DNA from: Emticicia agri
GTDB taxonomy: Bacteria > Bacteroidota > Bacteroidia > Cytophagales > Spirosomataceae
NCBI GenBank assembly: GCA_945860265.1
Contig: CAMAQF010000046.1
Span: forward strand, 1 to 32,386
Direction: 5' to 3'
DNA: 32,386 nucleotides
Numbering within the stretch: the stretch's first letter is position 1; the number at the start of each line of letters is the position of its first letter. A program made the position numbers and the translations under genes. The notes beneath the pieces were generated by a model that made no database searches, was not told the origin of the DNA, and saw only the letters and a program-made list of their open reading frames with translations. Below are positions 8,033 through 16,351 of the stretch, one piece after another.

Positions 8033-8491
8033 TTTAAAAATAAAAATGGAATAGTTAGCTGATATTTTCAGTCATTTTAAAAATTGAAAAATTGAAACTA
8101 TTTCTCTAATTGTTTAATTTTAATCAAAACCTCATCTTATTATAAATCTCTCTCACGCCACCCGATTTGCTACAGCTCCTATAAAATAAAAGAATCAACT
8201 CTTTTGATATTGATTTTTGCGACCCTGCTTGAAGTATCTTTCAGTGTTTTAAAGAAAGGTGATGATGGAAGGCGATAATGAACCACTTCATAAAGCCCTT
8301 ACAAAGCAAAACTCATTAATTAAAAATATGTAGATTAAAAAACATAAAAAAAATAAACTTTAGAAAATGAATTTGCAGATATTGCCCCTAACTTCCCCAA
8401 AAGATGCACGCATTAACATTAATAGGCTTTTTATTTAAAATCCTTATTTAGTAATGAGACAATTTTAATCAGCAAATTGAAATCATGTAAC

Positions 8492-8532
8492 TTATTGATT
8501 TTAGTATTTTATCGCTCCCGCAAACCGTCGCT
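8492..8532 (+). repeat. Dispersed repeat B, copy 1
   Basis: TTATTGAT (8492-8499), 6 nt, ATTTTATCG (8506-8514), 8 nt, AACCGTCGCT (8523-8532). The same three blocks occur with nearly the same spacing at 16047-16088. It opens a GC-rich island that contrasts sharply with the AT-rich surroundings. Confidence 0.55.
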
Positions 8533-8616
8533 CGTCTCTAATCGCGGTGGCGGACCACTCAGAACTGAAATTCCGACGCTTGTTTTTACTCATTGTTTTG
8601 AAGGTTTAGACAGTGA

Positions 8617-8997
8617 TTACTCAATTATCTTGCATGTCTAAATTTTGAGGTACATTATAGTTTACAAGAACCAAAAAAATCCTAAACCGCTCTAAAATAT
8701 GGTAATGCTCAAGTAGTACTTTTGCGAAGAAGCTACGAAATACGGCCACCCTAAGGCGAAAGTATGCACGATACCCAAAACCGAACTATACCTTATTATC
8801 AATAAGAGAATTAGCCAAAATTAAAAATTGGTAAAAATATACTGATTGTGACTCATGGACATAGTATTTGGGCTTTAAAAATGTATTCATAAGAAATTAG
8901 TCACGAAAATATTTTAAAGGTAAATTTCCCTACTGGCACACCAAGAATATATGTTTTTGATGAAAATCTGAAGAAATTTAGTTTAAATTATTTGTGA
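8617..8997 (+). pseudogene. gpmA: Decayed 2,3-bisphosphoglycerate-dependent phosphoglycerate mutase fragment
   Basis: One frame carries recognisable GpmA blocks in the right order. EVHYSLQ with TALKYGNAQV and LRRSYEIRPP match the family segment RHYGALQG..TA.KYG..QV..WRRSY..RPP. GESMHDTQNRTIPYY then matches GESLkDT..R..PY, and LIVTHGHSIWALKMY is the second catalytic-histidine block. VNFPTGTPRIYVFDENLK is the C-terminal nucleotide-proximal block. In-frame stops occur at 8752, 8803, 8812 and 8890. The ~40-50 codons normally between RPP and GES are missing, and so is the N-terminal RHG active-site region. It is non-functional as glycolytic mutase, so the organism must have another mutase elsewhere. 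Confidence 0.85.
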
Positions 8998-9085
8998 GTC
9001 GTTCTGAAATAATTAAATTTTATATCTTAAATGTTCAATTACCCATTTATTTTTCCGTTAATTTGTTGTTAAATGATAGCTACAA

Positions 9086-12000
9086 ATGAAAACACCCTCT
9101 GCCCTCAATAAAAAAAAGGCTCTTCCTAAAAAGGAAACTTTACCTCAATCCAATTTCTCAGAGCAGGAAGAACTACAACCAATAGTTAATAGTTTAGAAA
9201 AACCTAAAGATGCACTAGAAAATCCTTTTTCGGTAGTTGCCATCGGTGCATCCTCAGGTGGCTTAGAAGCAATAACACTGCTTTTACAAAATCTTTCTCC
9301 AAATACTGGTATGGCGTATATCGTGGTGGTGCATCTTAGTCCAGACAATAAAAGTATGCTTACCTCACTTTTATCGAAAGTAACTGATATGACAGTGCAG
9401 GATATACACGATTTGGAAAAAATGCAACCAAATAACGTATATGTAATTCCATATAATAACGACATTGAAGTAAAGAATGGATACATAAAATTAGTGCCTC
9501 GCTCAAAGGGTGGAGCAGCCATTTCGATTGATATATTGTTTTCTTCTTTGGCGGAAACTCACAAAGAGAACGTTATTGGAATTGTACTCTCAGGCAGTGC
9601 AAATGATGGTACTCGTGGTTTGAAAGAAATAAAAGACGCAGGTGGAATAACTTTTGCTCAGGACGATTCGGCAAAGTTTACGAGTATGCCACACTCAGCA
9701 ATTGCCGAAGGCGTAGTTGATTTTATTTTGTCGCCCAAAGATATTGCCACCGAATTAACATGGATAAGCAAGCACCCTTTAGTTAAACGAGATGCTATAA
9801 AACATGCCCCGGAAGACGAAATAGAGAATAATAACCCTGATTTACAGCTCATTCTTGGTCTTTTACATAAAAGAAATAACGTTAATTTTAGTCATTATAA
9901 AATGAACACCATAAAGCGGAGATTGCTCCGCCGAATGATATTACATAAAATAAAAACAATTGACCAATATGCCCAATTGCTAGTAAAAGATACCAGCGAA
10001 GTTGATCTACTTTATCAAGATTTGCTGATAAGCGTAACCGAGTTTTTTAGAGATTCTGAAGCGTTTTTGGCACTAAAAAAGACTATTTTGCCTCGTTTGC
10101 TCAAAACCAAAGCAGAAGGCGAAACTTTACGGATTTGGGTTGCAGCCTGTGCCACAGGCGAAGAAGTTTATTCGATTGCCATGATACTGCACGAAATACA
10201 GCAAAATAAAACCAATAAGATTCCGTTTCAGATTTTTGCTTCGGACCTCAGTTCCGATGCAATCGGCTTCGCTCGTAACGGTGAATATTCTATTAATCAG
10301 CTAAAAAATATTTCGCCTAAACAACGCCAACTTTTTTTTACAAAAACAAAAGACAAATATCATATCTTAAAATCGCTACGTGATGTGTGTGTGTTTGCTC
10401 ATCACAATATTCTGAACGACCCGCCATTTTCACGCATGGATTTTATCAGTTGCCGCAATTTCTTGATTTATTTAGACACTTCCGCACAGAAAAAAGCAAT
10501 AAGCACTTTCCATTATGCCCTAAATGAAGGTGGATATTTGATGCTTGGTAAGTCCGAAACCATTGGTTCGTCAGCACAACTTTTTAGTGTAACAAATAAA
10601 AAATTAAAGTTTTATTCACGCAAAAAAAACTCGAGTACTCAGCGAAATCCCGATATTATCACGCGGATTACACAGGTAAATTCACCAATTATCAATACTA
10701 TTACTCCAAAAAAAACACTCATTTCGGCCAATGGAAATCTTGGCAATGCTTTTGATAACGTGCTACTCGCCCAATATGTTCCAGCCAGTGTGATTATCAA
10801 TTATGACTTAGAAATCCTTCAATTTAAAGGACAAACTGCACTTTATCTACAAAATTCATCAGGAAAAGCTAGTTTTAATATTCTGAAAATGGCACATCTT
10901 GATATTATTTTTGAATTGCGGAATGCCATTCATAATGCCATCAAAACCAATCAAGCTGTGCGAAAAATGGGGATTGAAATGAGTCGTGATGTAGAAAAAA
11001 ATATTGCCCAGATTGTAAATATTGAGGTTGCTCCCCTTAAAGTTGAAGGCGAAGAACCGTTATTAATTATTGTCTTTATGGGGCAACAAATTGATTTGCC
11101 TGAATATCCTCAATTTGGTGCAAAGAATAATTCGATTGCCAAAGACCGAAGAATCAAAAAACTGGAAGAAGAATTGATGTCGGAACGTGCCGATATGCGA
11201 TCAATTACGCATGACCAGGAGGCAGCCAACGAGGAGTTGCAAAGTGCCAATGAAAAAATTATTTCGAGCAATGAAGAATTACAGAGCCTAAACGAAGAAC
11301 TAGAAACTTCGAAAGAAGAAATAGAAGCAACTAACGAAGAGCTTATAACTAGCAACCAAGAACTTCATATCCGAATTCAACAGATTGAAGAACTTTATAC
11401 TTATTATGAGGGCATCATTTCAACCGTTCATGAGCCTGTATTGATTCTTGACAAAAATATCAGAATTATATCGGCCAATAAGTCTTTTTGCAAAGTGTTT
11501 CATGTAATCGAAGACGAAATTATTGGTATTATTTTGTACAAATTAGGCACTAGTCAATGGAATCTTCCTCGTTTGCGTGAACTTTTAGAAGAAATTGTGC
11601 AAAAAAATAATCGTTTTCACGATTTTGAAGTTGAGCAGACTTTTCCAATTATTGGGCAAAAAACATTGTTGCTCAATGCTCATAGAATTGTGCAAGAAAG
11701 TAAAAATGAAGAATTTATTGTGCTAACGATTGCTGATATTACTGAAGTAAAAAGACTAGCGATAGAACTTGAAGTAAAACAAAAAAGAGAATTAGAATTG
11801 CGATTAGAAAATAAAAAACAGGCCATAAAAGCTATAGAAGAAAGCAATATTCGCTATAATAAGTTGTTGATGCATTCACCTTTTGCTTTAGCACTTATAC
11901 AGGGTGAGGATTTAATTATTACACTTTCCTGCAATGGCATAAAAGAAATGTGGGGCAAGGGAAAGCAAATAGAAGGCAGACCATTGCTCGAAATTTTACC

Positions 12001-13492
12001 AGAAATTAAAAATAGCCTATTTCTAACTCATATAAATAATGCTTATAAAACTGGTATTGCTCATCAAGAGGATGAGATACCTCTTTCGCTTTCAAGAAAC
12101 GGAAAAATGGAAAATGTTTATTTTAAATTTGTTTATCAACCATATTACGAATCGGATGCCACGATTTCTGGAGTAGTTATAATTGCCGAAGAAGTAACAT
12201 CTCATGTCACCATTAAAAATGAACTAATTGAAGCAAAAAATAATGCCGAAATAAAAACCCAAATTGCTCAGAATGCAGTAAAAGCCAAACAACAATTTTT
12301 GTCGAATATGAGTCACGAAATTCGTACACCGATGAATGCTATTATTGGTTTTACGAATGCTATGCTGAAAACTAATTTAGATAATAGCCAAAAAGAATAC
12401 CTCGATGCTATTAAGATTTCAGGCGATGACTTGGTGATTTTGATAAATGATATTCTTGACCTCGCTAAAGTAGATTTTGGCAAAATGATTTTTGAGCAAA
12501 TGCCATTTAATTTATCGATAAAGATTGATACTGTTTTTCAAATGTTTGAAGCTAAAGCCAAGGAGAAAAACATAAAACTCATTAAAATATTTGATGAAAA
12601 CATTCCCACAATTTTGATAGGAGATTCATTGCGTTTACGACAAATTATGTTGAATTTGCTTAGTAATGCTATCAAATTTACCAATAAAGGGGAAATTATA
12701 ATGGCTACGCAACTACTAAATGAAGATGAGGAAAAGGTAACAATAGAGTTAAAATTAACTGATACTGGAATTGGTATTCCCGATAACAAACTGGAACATA
12801 TTTTTAATAATTTTGAACAGGCTCATACAGAAACCAGTAGCTCTTATGTAGGAACGGGATTAGGACTTGCAATTGTAAAGCAATTAGTCGAAGGACAAGG
12901 CGGAACTATCATCGTCAATAGTCAACTTGGAAAAGGTTCTACTTTTGGTTTTGTGCTTGACTTTTTTAAATCTCAATTCAATGAAGCGATTGTAAATGAG
13001 CAGAACTTGTTTCAAACCATGCCAAAATTAAATTCCGAAATGAAAAAAATTAAAATTTTAGTAGTCGAAGATGTAGTTCTCAATCAACTTTTAATCAAGA
13101 TTATTTTAGCCGTCTTTGATTTTGAAGTTGATATTGCCGAAAATGGTAAAATTGCTATTGAAAAACTCAGTTTGGCTTCGCTTGGTTCGACTGAGCTCAC
13201 CAACCAAAGCCAAACTGAGCTCACCAACAAAGAAGCTGTAGATGAGCCAAATCTAAATTACGACATCATATTGATGGATATACAAATGCCTGGAATGAAT
13301 GGTTTTGAAACTACGTCATATATTCGGAATGAAATGAAATCTCAAATTCCGATAATTGCACTCACAGCCGATGTTACAACCGTTGATATTGATAAATGCC
13401 TAGCCCATGGCATGAATGACTATATCTCAAAGCCAATTAATGAAAAATTGCTATATAGTAAAATAATGAAGTGTTTGAAAAAAACTGAGTAG
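9086..13492 (+). CDS. CheB-CheR-PAS-PAS hybrid histidine kinase with receiver domain
   Basis: 1468 residues. CheB methylesterase (about 48-225): GASSGG (54-59), HLSP with H83 and SANDGTRG with D174 give the Ser-His-Asp triad. CheR methyltransferase (about 250-510): TEFFRD (318-323), AACATGEEVYS (353-363) for SAM, ASDLSSDAI (385-393), SCRNFLIYL (455-463). A coiled coil (about 685-770, repeated EELxxxNEEL) is followed by PAS-like domains (about 775-890 and 920-1040). The kinase has HisKA SHEIRTPMN (H1077) and HATPase boxes NLLSNAIKFT, DTGIGIP and GTGLGLAIV. The C-terminal receiver has acceptor D1398 and K1449. No chemotaxis receptor or motility gene is nearby, and these fused CheB/CheR kinases usually act outside classical chemotaxis. 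The receiver carries an inserted loop with a duplicated TELTN (see repeat entry). The start is the ATG at 9086. No HPt partner is adjacent; one exists only in the decayed gene at 15 kb. Confidence 0.93.
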   Translation: MKTPSALNKKKALPKKETLPQSNFSEQEELQPIVNSLEKPKDALENPFSVVAIGASSGGLEAITLLLQNLSPNTGMAYIVVVHLSPDNKSMLTSLLSKVTDMTVQDIHDLEKMQPNNVYVIPYNNDIEVKNGYIKLVPRSKGGAAISIDILFSSLAETHKENVIGIVLSGSANDGTRGLKEIKDAGGITFAQDDSAKFTSMPHSAIAEGVVDFILSPKDIATELTWISKHPLVKRDAIKHAPEDEIENNNPDLQLILGLLHKRNNVNFSHYKMNTIKRRLLRRMILHKIKTIDQYAQLLVKDTSEVDLLYQDLLISVTEFFRDSEAFLALKKTILPRLLKTKAEGETLRIWVAACATGEEVYSIAMILHEIQQNKTNKIPFQIFASDLSSDAIGFARNGEYSINQLKNISPKQRQLFFTKTKDKYHILKSLRDVCVFAHHNILNDPPFSRMDFISCRNFLIYLDTSAQKKAISTFHYALNEGGYLMLGKSETIGSSAQLFSVTNKKLKFYSRKKNSSTQRNPDIITRITQVNSPIINTITPKKTLISANGNLGNAFDNVLLAQYVPASVIINYDLEILQFKGQTALYLQNSSGKASFNILKMAHLDIIFELRNAIHNAIKTNQAVRKMGIEMSRDVEKNIAQIVNIEVAPLKVEGEEPLLIIVFMGQQIDLPEYPQFGAKNNSIAKDRRIKKLEEELMSERADMRSITHDQEAANEELQSANEKIISSNEELQSLNEELETSKEEIEATNEELITSNQELHIRIQQIEELYTYYEGIISTVHEPVLILDKNIRIISANKSFCKVFHVIEDEIIGIILYKLGTSQWNLPRLRELLEEIVQKNNRFHDFEVEQTFPIIGQKTLLLNAHRIVQESKNEEFIVLTIADITEVKRLAIELEVKQKRELELRLENKKQAIKAIEESNIRYNKLLMHSPFALALIQGEDLIITLSCNGIKEMWGKGKQIEGRPLLEILPEIKNSLFLTHINNAYKTGIAHQEDEIPLSLSRNGKMENVYFKFVYQPYYESDATISGVVIIAEEVTSHVTIKNELIEAKNNAEIKTQIAQNAVKAKQQFLSNMSHEIRTPMNAIIGFTNAMLKTNLDNSQKEYLDAIKISGDDLVILINDILDLAKVDFGKMIFEQMPFNLSIKIDTVFQMFEAKAKEKNIKLIKIFDENIPTILIGDSLRLRQIMLNLLSNAIKFTNKGEIIMATQLLNEDEEKVTIELKLTDTGIGIPDNKLEHIFNNFEQAHTETSSSYVGTGLGLAIVKQLVEGQGGTIIVNSQLGKGSTFGFVLDFFKSQFNEAIVNEQNLFQTMPKLNSEMKKIKILVVEDVVLNQLLIKIILAVFDFEVDIAENGKIAIEKLSLASLGSTELTNQSQTELTNKEAVDEPNLNYDIILMDIQMPGMNGFETTSYIRNEMKSQIPIIALTADVTTVDIDKCLAHGMNDYISKPINEKLLYSKIMKCLKKTE
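13172..13228 (+). repeat. Short palindromic/tandem repeat inserted in frame in the receiver domain
   Basis: ACTGAGCTCACCAAC occurs at 13190-13204 and again at 13214-13228 (24-nt period, so in frame). The left flank TTGGCT..TTGGTTCGAC and the internal CAACCAAAGCC are roughly inverse to each other, giving a hairpin-capable unit with GAGCTC palindromes. It encodes a low-complexity loop (1362-1386) between helix 2 and the strand bearing phospho-acceptor D1398, where receivers normally have only a short connection. Confidence 0.55.
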
Positions 13493-13668
13493 CTTGTAAA
13501 TTTGCTAATTTTACCACCTAAGTGTCAGATTAAGTCTTGTCTATTACAGGTAAGATTATGCTTGTTTTCGATATTGGAGGCGTTAAAATAATCTCGTTCG
13601 TTATATTTAGTGCTAAAAATTGCTACTTTCACTGATGAAAATCTTTGTGTGTGAGTGTACTAAAATAA

Positions 13669-13809
13669 TTATTCACCTCTGTCTTCTTCCAAATCGTTGT
13701 GATTGTCGCCACCTAAACTATAATATTTATTTTCCTCGACTTCGCTGCCAATGTTTTCTTGTAAATTGTCCAACTCTGACCTTGGCACGTTTGCCGAAGG
13801 GATAAAAAC
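13669..13809 (-). pseudogene. C-terminal remnant of an unrecognised acidic protein
   Basis: An open frame of about 46 codons without a start codon reads leftward. It is acidic and looks like a natural protein tail: SELDNLQENIGSEVEE, then KYYSLGGDNHNDLEED ending RGE-stop. A TAG at 13810-13812 interrupts the frame just upstream. Composition and codon use look coding. I cannot name the family. Confidence 0.4.
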
Positions 13810-13869
13810 CTAATTATAAACTATTTACTTTATTTTTGTCGGTTATTTTCATGTTAGTCAAATTTTATA

Positions 13870-14172
13870 TTAAGAAAAAAATAAAAGAAAAAGTATCAGT
13901 AATAAAATAATGATAATGATTGCCCCTACCGACAAATAAACGCCGCCATTGATTATAGAAAGGTTTGTCTTTAGGGTACGAACTTCTTTACGCAATTAAT
14001 TTTTTTGTAAATTTAGTTTACTTTTATCTATCGACTTGATTTAGGCTAATCGAATCAAGAAAATTTGCCCCTCGACCAATTCATTTTTAGTCGTTTTGTC
14101 TGTCATTAGAGATTTGGTTTCGGCACTAAACTTTGCAGAAATAAATGATAAAAAAAACGAAAACGCTGTCAT
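13870..14172 (-). pseudogene. Decayed gene for a small exported/membrane protein
   Basis: A 101-codon frame begins at ATG 14172 with a signal-like start (MTAFSFFLSFISAKFSAE). It continues through a charged helical region (TKNELVEGQIFLIRLA, then IKSIDKSKLNLQKN and LRKEVRTLKTNLS) to a C-terminal hydrophobic helix (GGVYLSVGAIIIIILLLIL). Two in-frame TAA codons (14043-14041 and 13998-13996) interrupt it. The layout matches small Bacteroidota hypothetical proteins with a basic helical middle and a terminal GGVYLSVGAIIIIILL-type helix. The function of that family is unknown to me. Confidence 0.6.
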
Positions 14173-14315
14173 ATACTGCAATAGCTTAGCTTTTGCATTT
14201 TAATTTTGTTTGCTTTACGCATTTGGCGGAACAATCGTGAAAATATTTCCCTAAGCAAATGTGATTATCTTTGGGTGAAAAAGTGATATATAATTTCGGC
14301 TAAATATTACATAAT

Positions 14316-14875
14316 TCATACACCATCAAGTGTATTTCGCTTATTATATTTCAGAGATTTGAAAAATGACTGTGAAAGATCTGTCACTTTTTTAAATTGA
14401 TTTGAAAGGTGAGCTACACTACCATAATGCAATTTTACAGCAATTTTGCTTTGGTTTAATTCATCATAAATGATAAGTTCTTTTACTCGCTCAATCTTAT
14501 GATTAATTATATAATGCTCAATCGTTATGCCTTCGGTTTCAGAAAAAAGATTGACTAAATAAGCATAATCATAGTGTAGTTTTCCATGCAGTTAATTTAA
14601 AAAAATTATATGAGAATATCCTCGGTATAATGCACCATTTATACGATTACGTTCTTTATTTTTTCAATCAACTTTGATTTTCAATCATTCATCAGTTTAA
14701 GCCCAGATCTTTGTAATGTTTCTTTTAGATTGTAATTATAATTTTGCGTCAAATTTTCCATTTTTTCAACTTCACCCAATGAAACGTTTACATAGTGAAG
14801 ACATAAATTACTTGGATTTACTTTCAACACCATCTTGCACCGCAAACTGACCATATATTTTATATATAATTTAAA
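14316..14875 (-). pseudogene. Decayed AraC-family helix-turn-helix regulator
   Basis: The N-terminal part KLYIKYMVSLRCKMV (14872 leftward) resembles a common short Bacteroidota AraC-type regulator. The codon where its ATG should be is now TTT, followed by in-frame stops after LKLMND and within the IEKIKNVIV/MVHYTED block. After a frameshift the DNA-binding half is well preserved: LHYDYAYLVNLFSETEGITI, HKIERVKELIIYDELN, KIAVKLHYGSVAHLSNQFKK and VTDLSQSFFKSLK, ending at TGA 14318-14316. With a lost start, two stops and a frameshift it cannot make the full regulator. Confidence 0.8.
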
Positions 14876-14880
14876 ACCCT

Positions 14881-14908
14881 AAAGTTGCATTTGTGACTTA
14901 AATGTAGC
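14881..14908 (+). repeat. Dispersed repeat A, fullest copy
   Basis: AAAGTTGCATTTGTGACTT (14881-14899) followed by AAATGTAGC (14900-14908). The left part recurs at 22256-22277 with two differences and the right part at 8016-8032 with one. It lies just upstream (minus-strand sense) of the AraC remnant. Confidence 0.5.
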
Positions 14909-14990
14909 AAATGCTTCGTGCAAATCACACCCGAAACATAAGTTTCTACCTCAAAATCAGCGTATTAAAGAAATTCGATTTAAAATGATT

Positions 14991-15931
14991 TTAGAAATAA
15001 GGGATTATCATTGACCAAAAAAAGTTTGATTTTGTTTTTTTATGTTTAGTTCTAATCTTTAAAAGTTCTACTTCTAATTCTTGGCAAGCTTGCATGCATA
15101 CGTTTTCGAGTTTTAGTATCATATCCGAAATATTATCATTTTGTTCCTGCTTGCTTGCATATTCCTGTATTTTGTTGGCCATTTGTTCAATATCGGCACT
15201 AATACCTATAATCGAAAACGAAGGAATCATTTTGTGCACTGACGCATGCAGTTGTGACCAATCTTTGTTTTGCCAGCTTTGCTTCATAGCATTTATTAGT
15301 GGCGGCGTCTGTTCGAGATACAACAAAATCATTGACGACATCAACTTCGGATTTGAATTGGTAAGTTGGCTCAAATATTTCAAGTTAATACATTTCATTT
15401 TTATCATTTTTTTTCGTTTTCTTCCTTACCATTTGGCTTGGAAGCAGACTTTACTAAATTGACAATTTTACTATATAGTAGCCTTTCATCTAATGGTTTT
15501 TCTTTATAATCATTCATTCCTCCAGCTTTATATTTAGCCAAATCGACAGTCGTCGCCTCTGCCATGAGTGCAATAATTGGCGTAGTCGAGTGCATCTATA
15601 TTACTGATATATTCGGTTACCTCACAACCATTCATTTTGGGCATCTCCAAATCCATCAATATATTATAAAATGAATAATCAGAAACAAAAACTTTTGCAA
15701 AAATTTCTTCATAACCTGCTCTAGCTTATTCGAGGTTAGTATAGTAATCGAAGAAATCAGTACCGATAAGTTTTTCTCCTAACAAACCATTGATATTGAC
15801 TGAAGCATTATTCATATCCATAATTCTGCCTGCTTGAGTTATCTTAAACAAATGGTCAAGATATGCTTCAATTAAAATTCGAGAATAATTATCAATCCTT
15901 AATTCAGTTGTACATTTTTTTTTTTTATCAT
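14991..15931 (-). pseudogene. Decayed PAS / receiver / HPt sensor-kinase gene with central kinase deleted
   Basis: Reading leftward from ATG 15931: a PAS segment (DNYSRILIEAYLDHLFKI, GRIMDMNNASVNINGLLGEK, LIGTDFFDYYTNLE, then a TAA where the family has glutamate) runs through ARAGYEEIFAKVFVSDYS. It then jumps directly into a receiver core (ILMDLEMPKMNGCEVTEYI), so the second half of the PAS, the whole HisKA/HATPase and the first half of the receiver are gone. A frameshift near 15595 separates this from IIALMAEATTVDLAKYKAGG and the KP motif. The frame overlaps an HPt domain (14991-15407) with LHASVHKMIPSFSIIGI, H58 being the expected phospho-site. The HPt part is still open and could be translated alone, but its context is a broken gene. 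Confidence 0.8.
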
Positions 15932-16351
15932 TTTGAAAAGTTAGCTCTTTATTGGAAATAATATTTTTTCTGCACGTTTTCTATTTTATAATTTTGAAAA
16001 GTTAAGCATTAAGATGATAAAAAACAACAAAACCATAGTTATTAGTTTATTGATAATCAAGATTTTATCGAATCGGTGAACCGTCGCTTAGGCGAGCCGT
16101 TGCTACGGCGAACAGTCTCATTTTTTATGTCTCAGTATTTAAAAAGGCTAGCATCTATTAAATATTCAAAAGAATTAGTAGGCGATATCTGCTTCTAACT
16201 AGTTACTAATTAAAACGTTGGTTATTGGCCTTGTAACTTACCAAAAAGGTTATTTTTCTTACCATTTTGGACTTATTTTAGACCTTAATTAGCCCACGGT
16301 TAATAAATCAACAAGTCCACTGTAAGGTAATGAGCTAATAGACCGCTATTT
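15932..16351. other. Intergenic stretch before the IS element
   Basis: No gene or gene remnant recognised. It holds a direct repeat (TTTTGAAAAGTTAGC at about 15932 and TTTTGAAAAGTTAAGC about 60 nt further), repeat B copy 2 (16047-16088), and GC-rich mini-palindromes such as CGC-TTAG-GCG and CCGT-TGCT-ACGG. Confidence 0.5.
16047..16088 (+). repeat. Dispersed repeat B, copy 2
   Basis: TTATTGAT (16047-16054), 7 nt, ATTTTATCG (16062-16070), 8 nt, AACCGTCGCT (16079-16088), then a GC-rich island to about 16120 with small hairpins. It matches copy 1 at 8492-8532 and is also found among gene remnants. Confidence 0.55.

Larger units (their letters stand above)
8011..8616. other. Intergenic stretch with no intact gene
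   Basis: About 600 nt of AT-rich sequence with stops in all frames. I see only the partial copy of one dispersed repeat at its left end (8016-8032) and a GC-rich island at about 8511-8580 that includes the other repeat (8492-8532). No RNA gene was recognised. Confidence 0.5.

Noticed and set aside
13620..13805. Rightward 61-codon frame rich in Cys and Leu
   Set aside because: The minus strand here reads as a natural acidic protein tail; the plus frame is its shadow.
14991..15407. HPt frame as an independent intact gene
   Set aside because: It overlaps and continues a frameshifted receiver/PAS remnant, so it is treated as part of a pseudogene, although separate translation remains possible.
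15094..15462. Rightward 122-codon cysteine/isoleucine-rich frame
   Set aside because: It is the antisense of the HPt region and its composition is typical of a shadow frame.
16071..16125. GC-rich island as an RNA gene or CRISPR fragment
   Set aside because: There is no regular repeat-spacer pattern and no recognisable RNA fold beyond tiny hairpins; it fits dispersed repeat B better.
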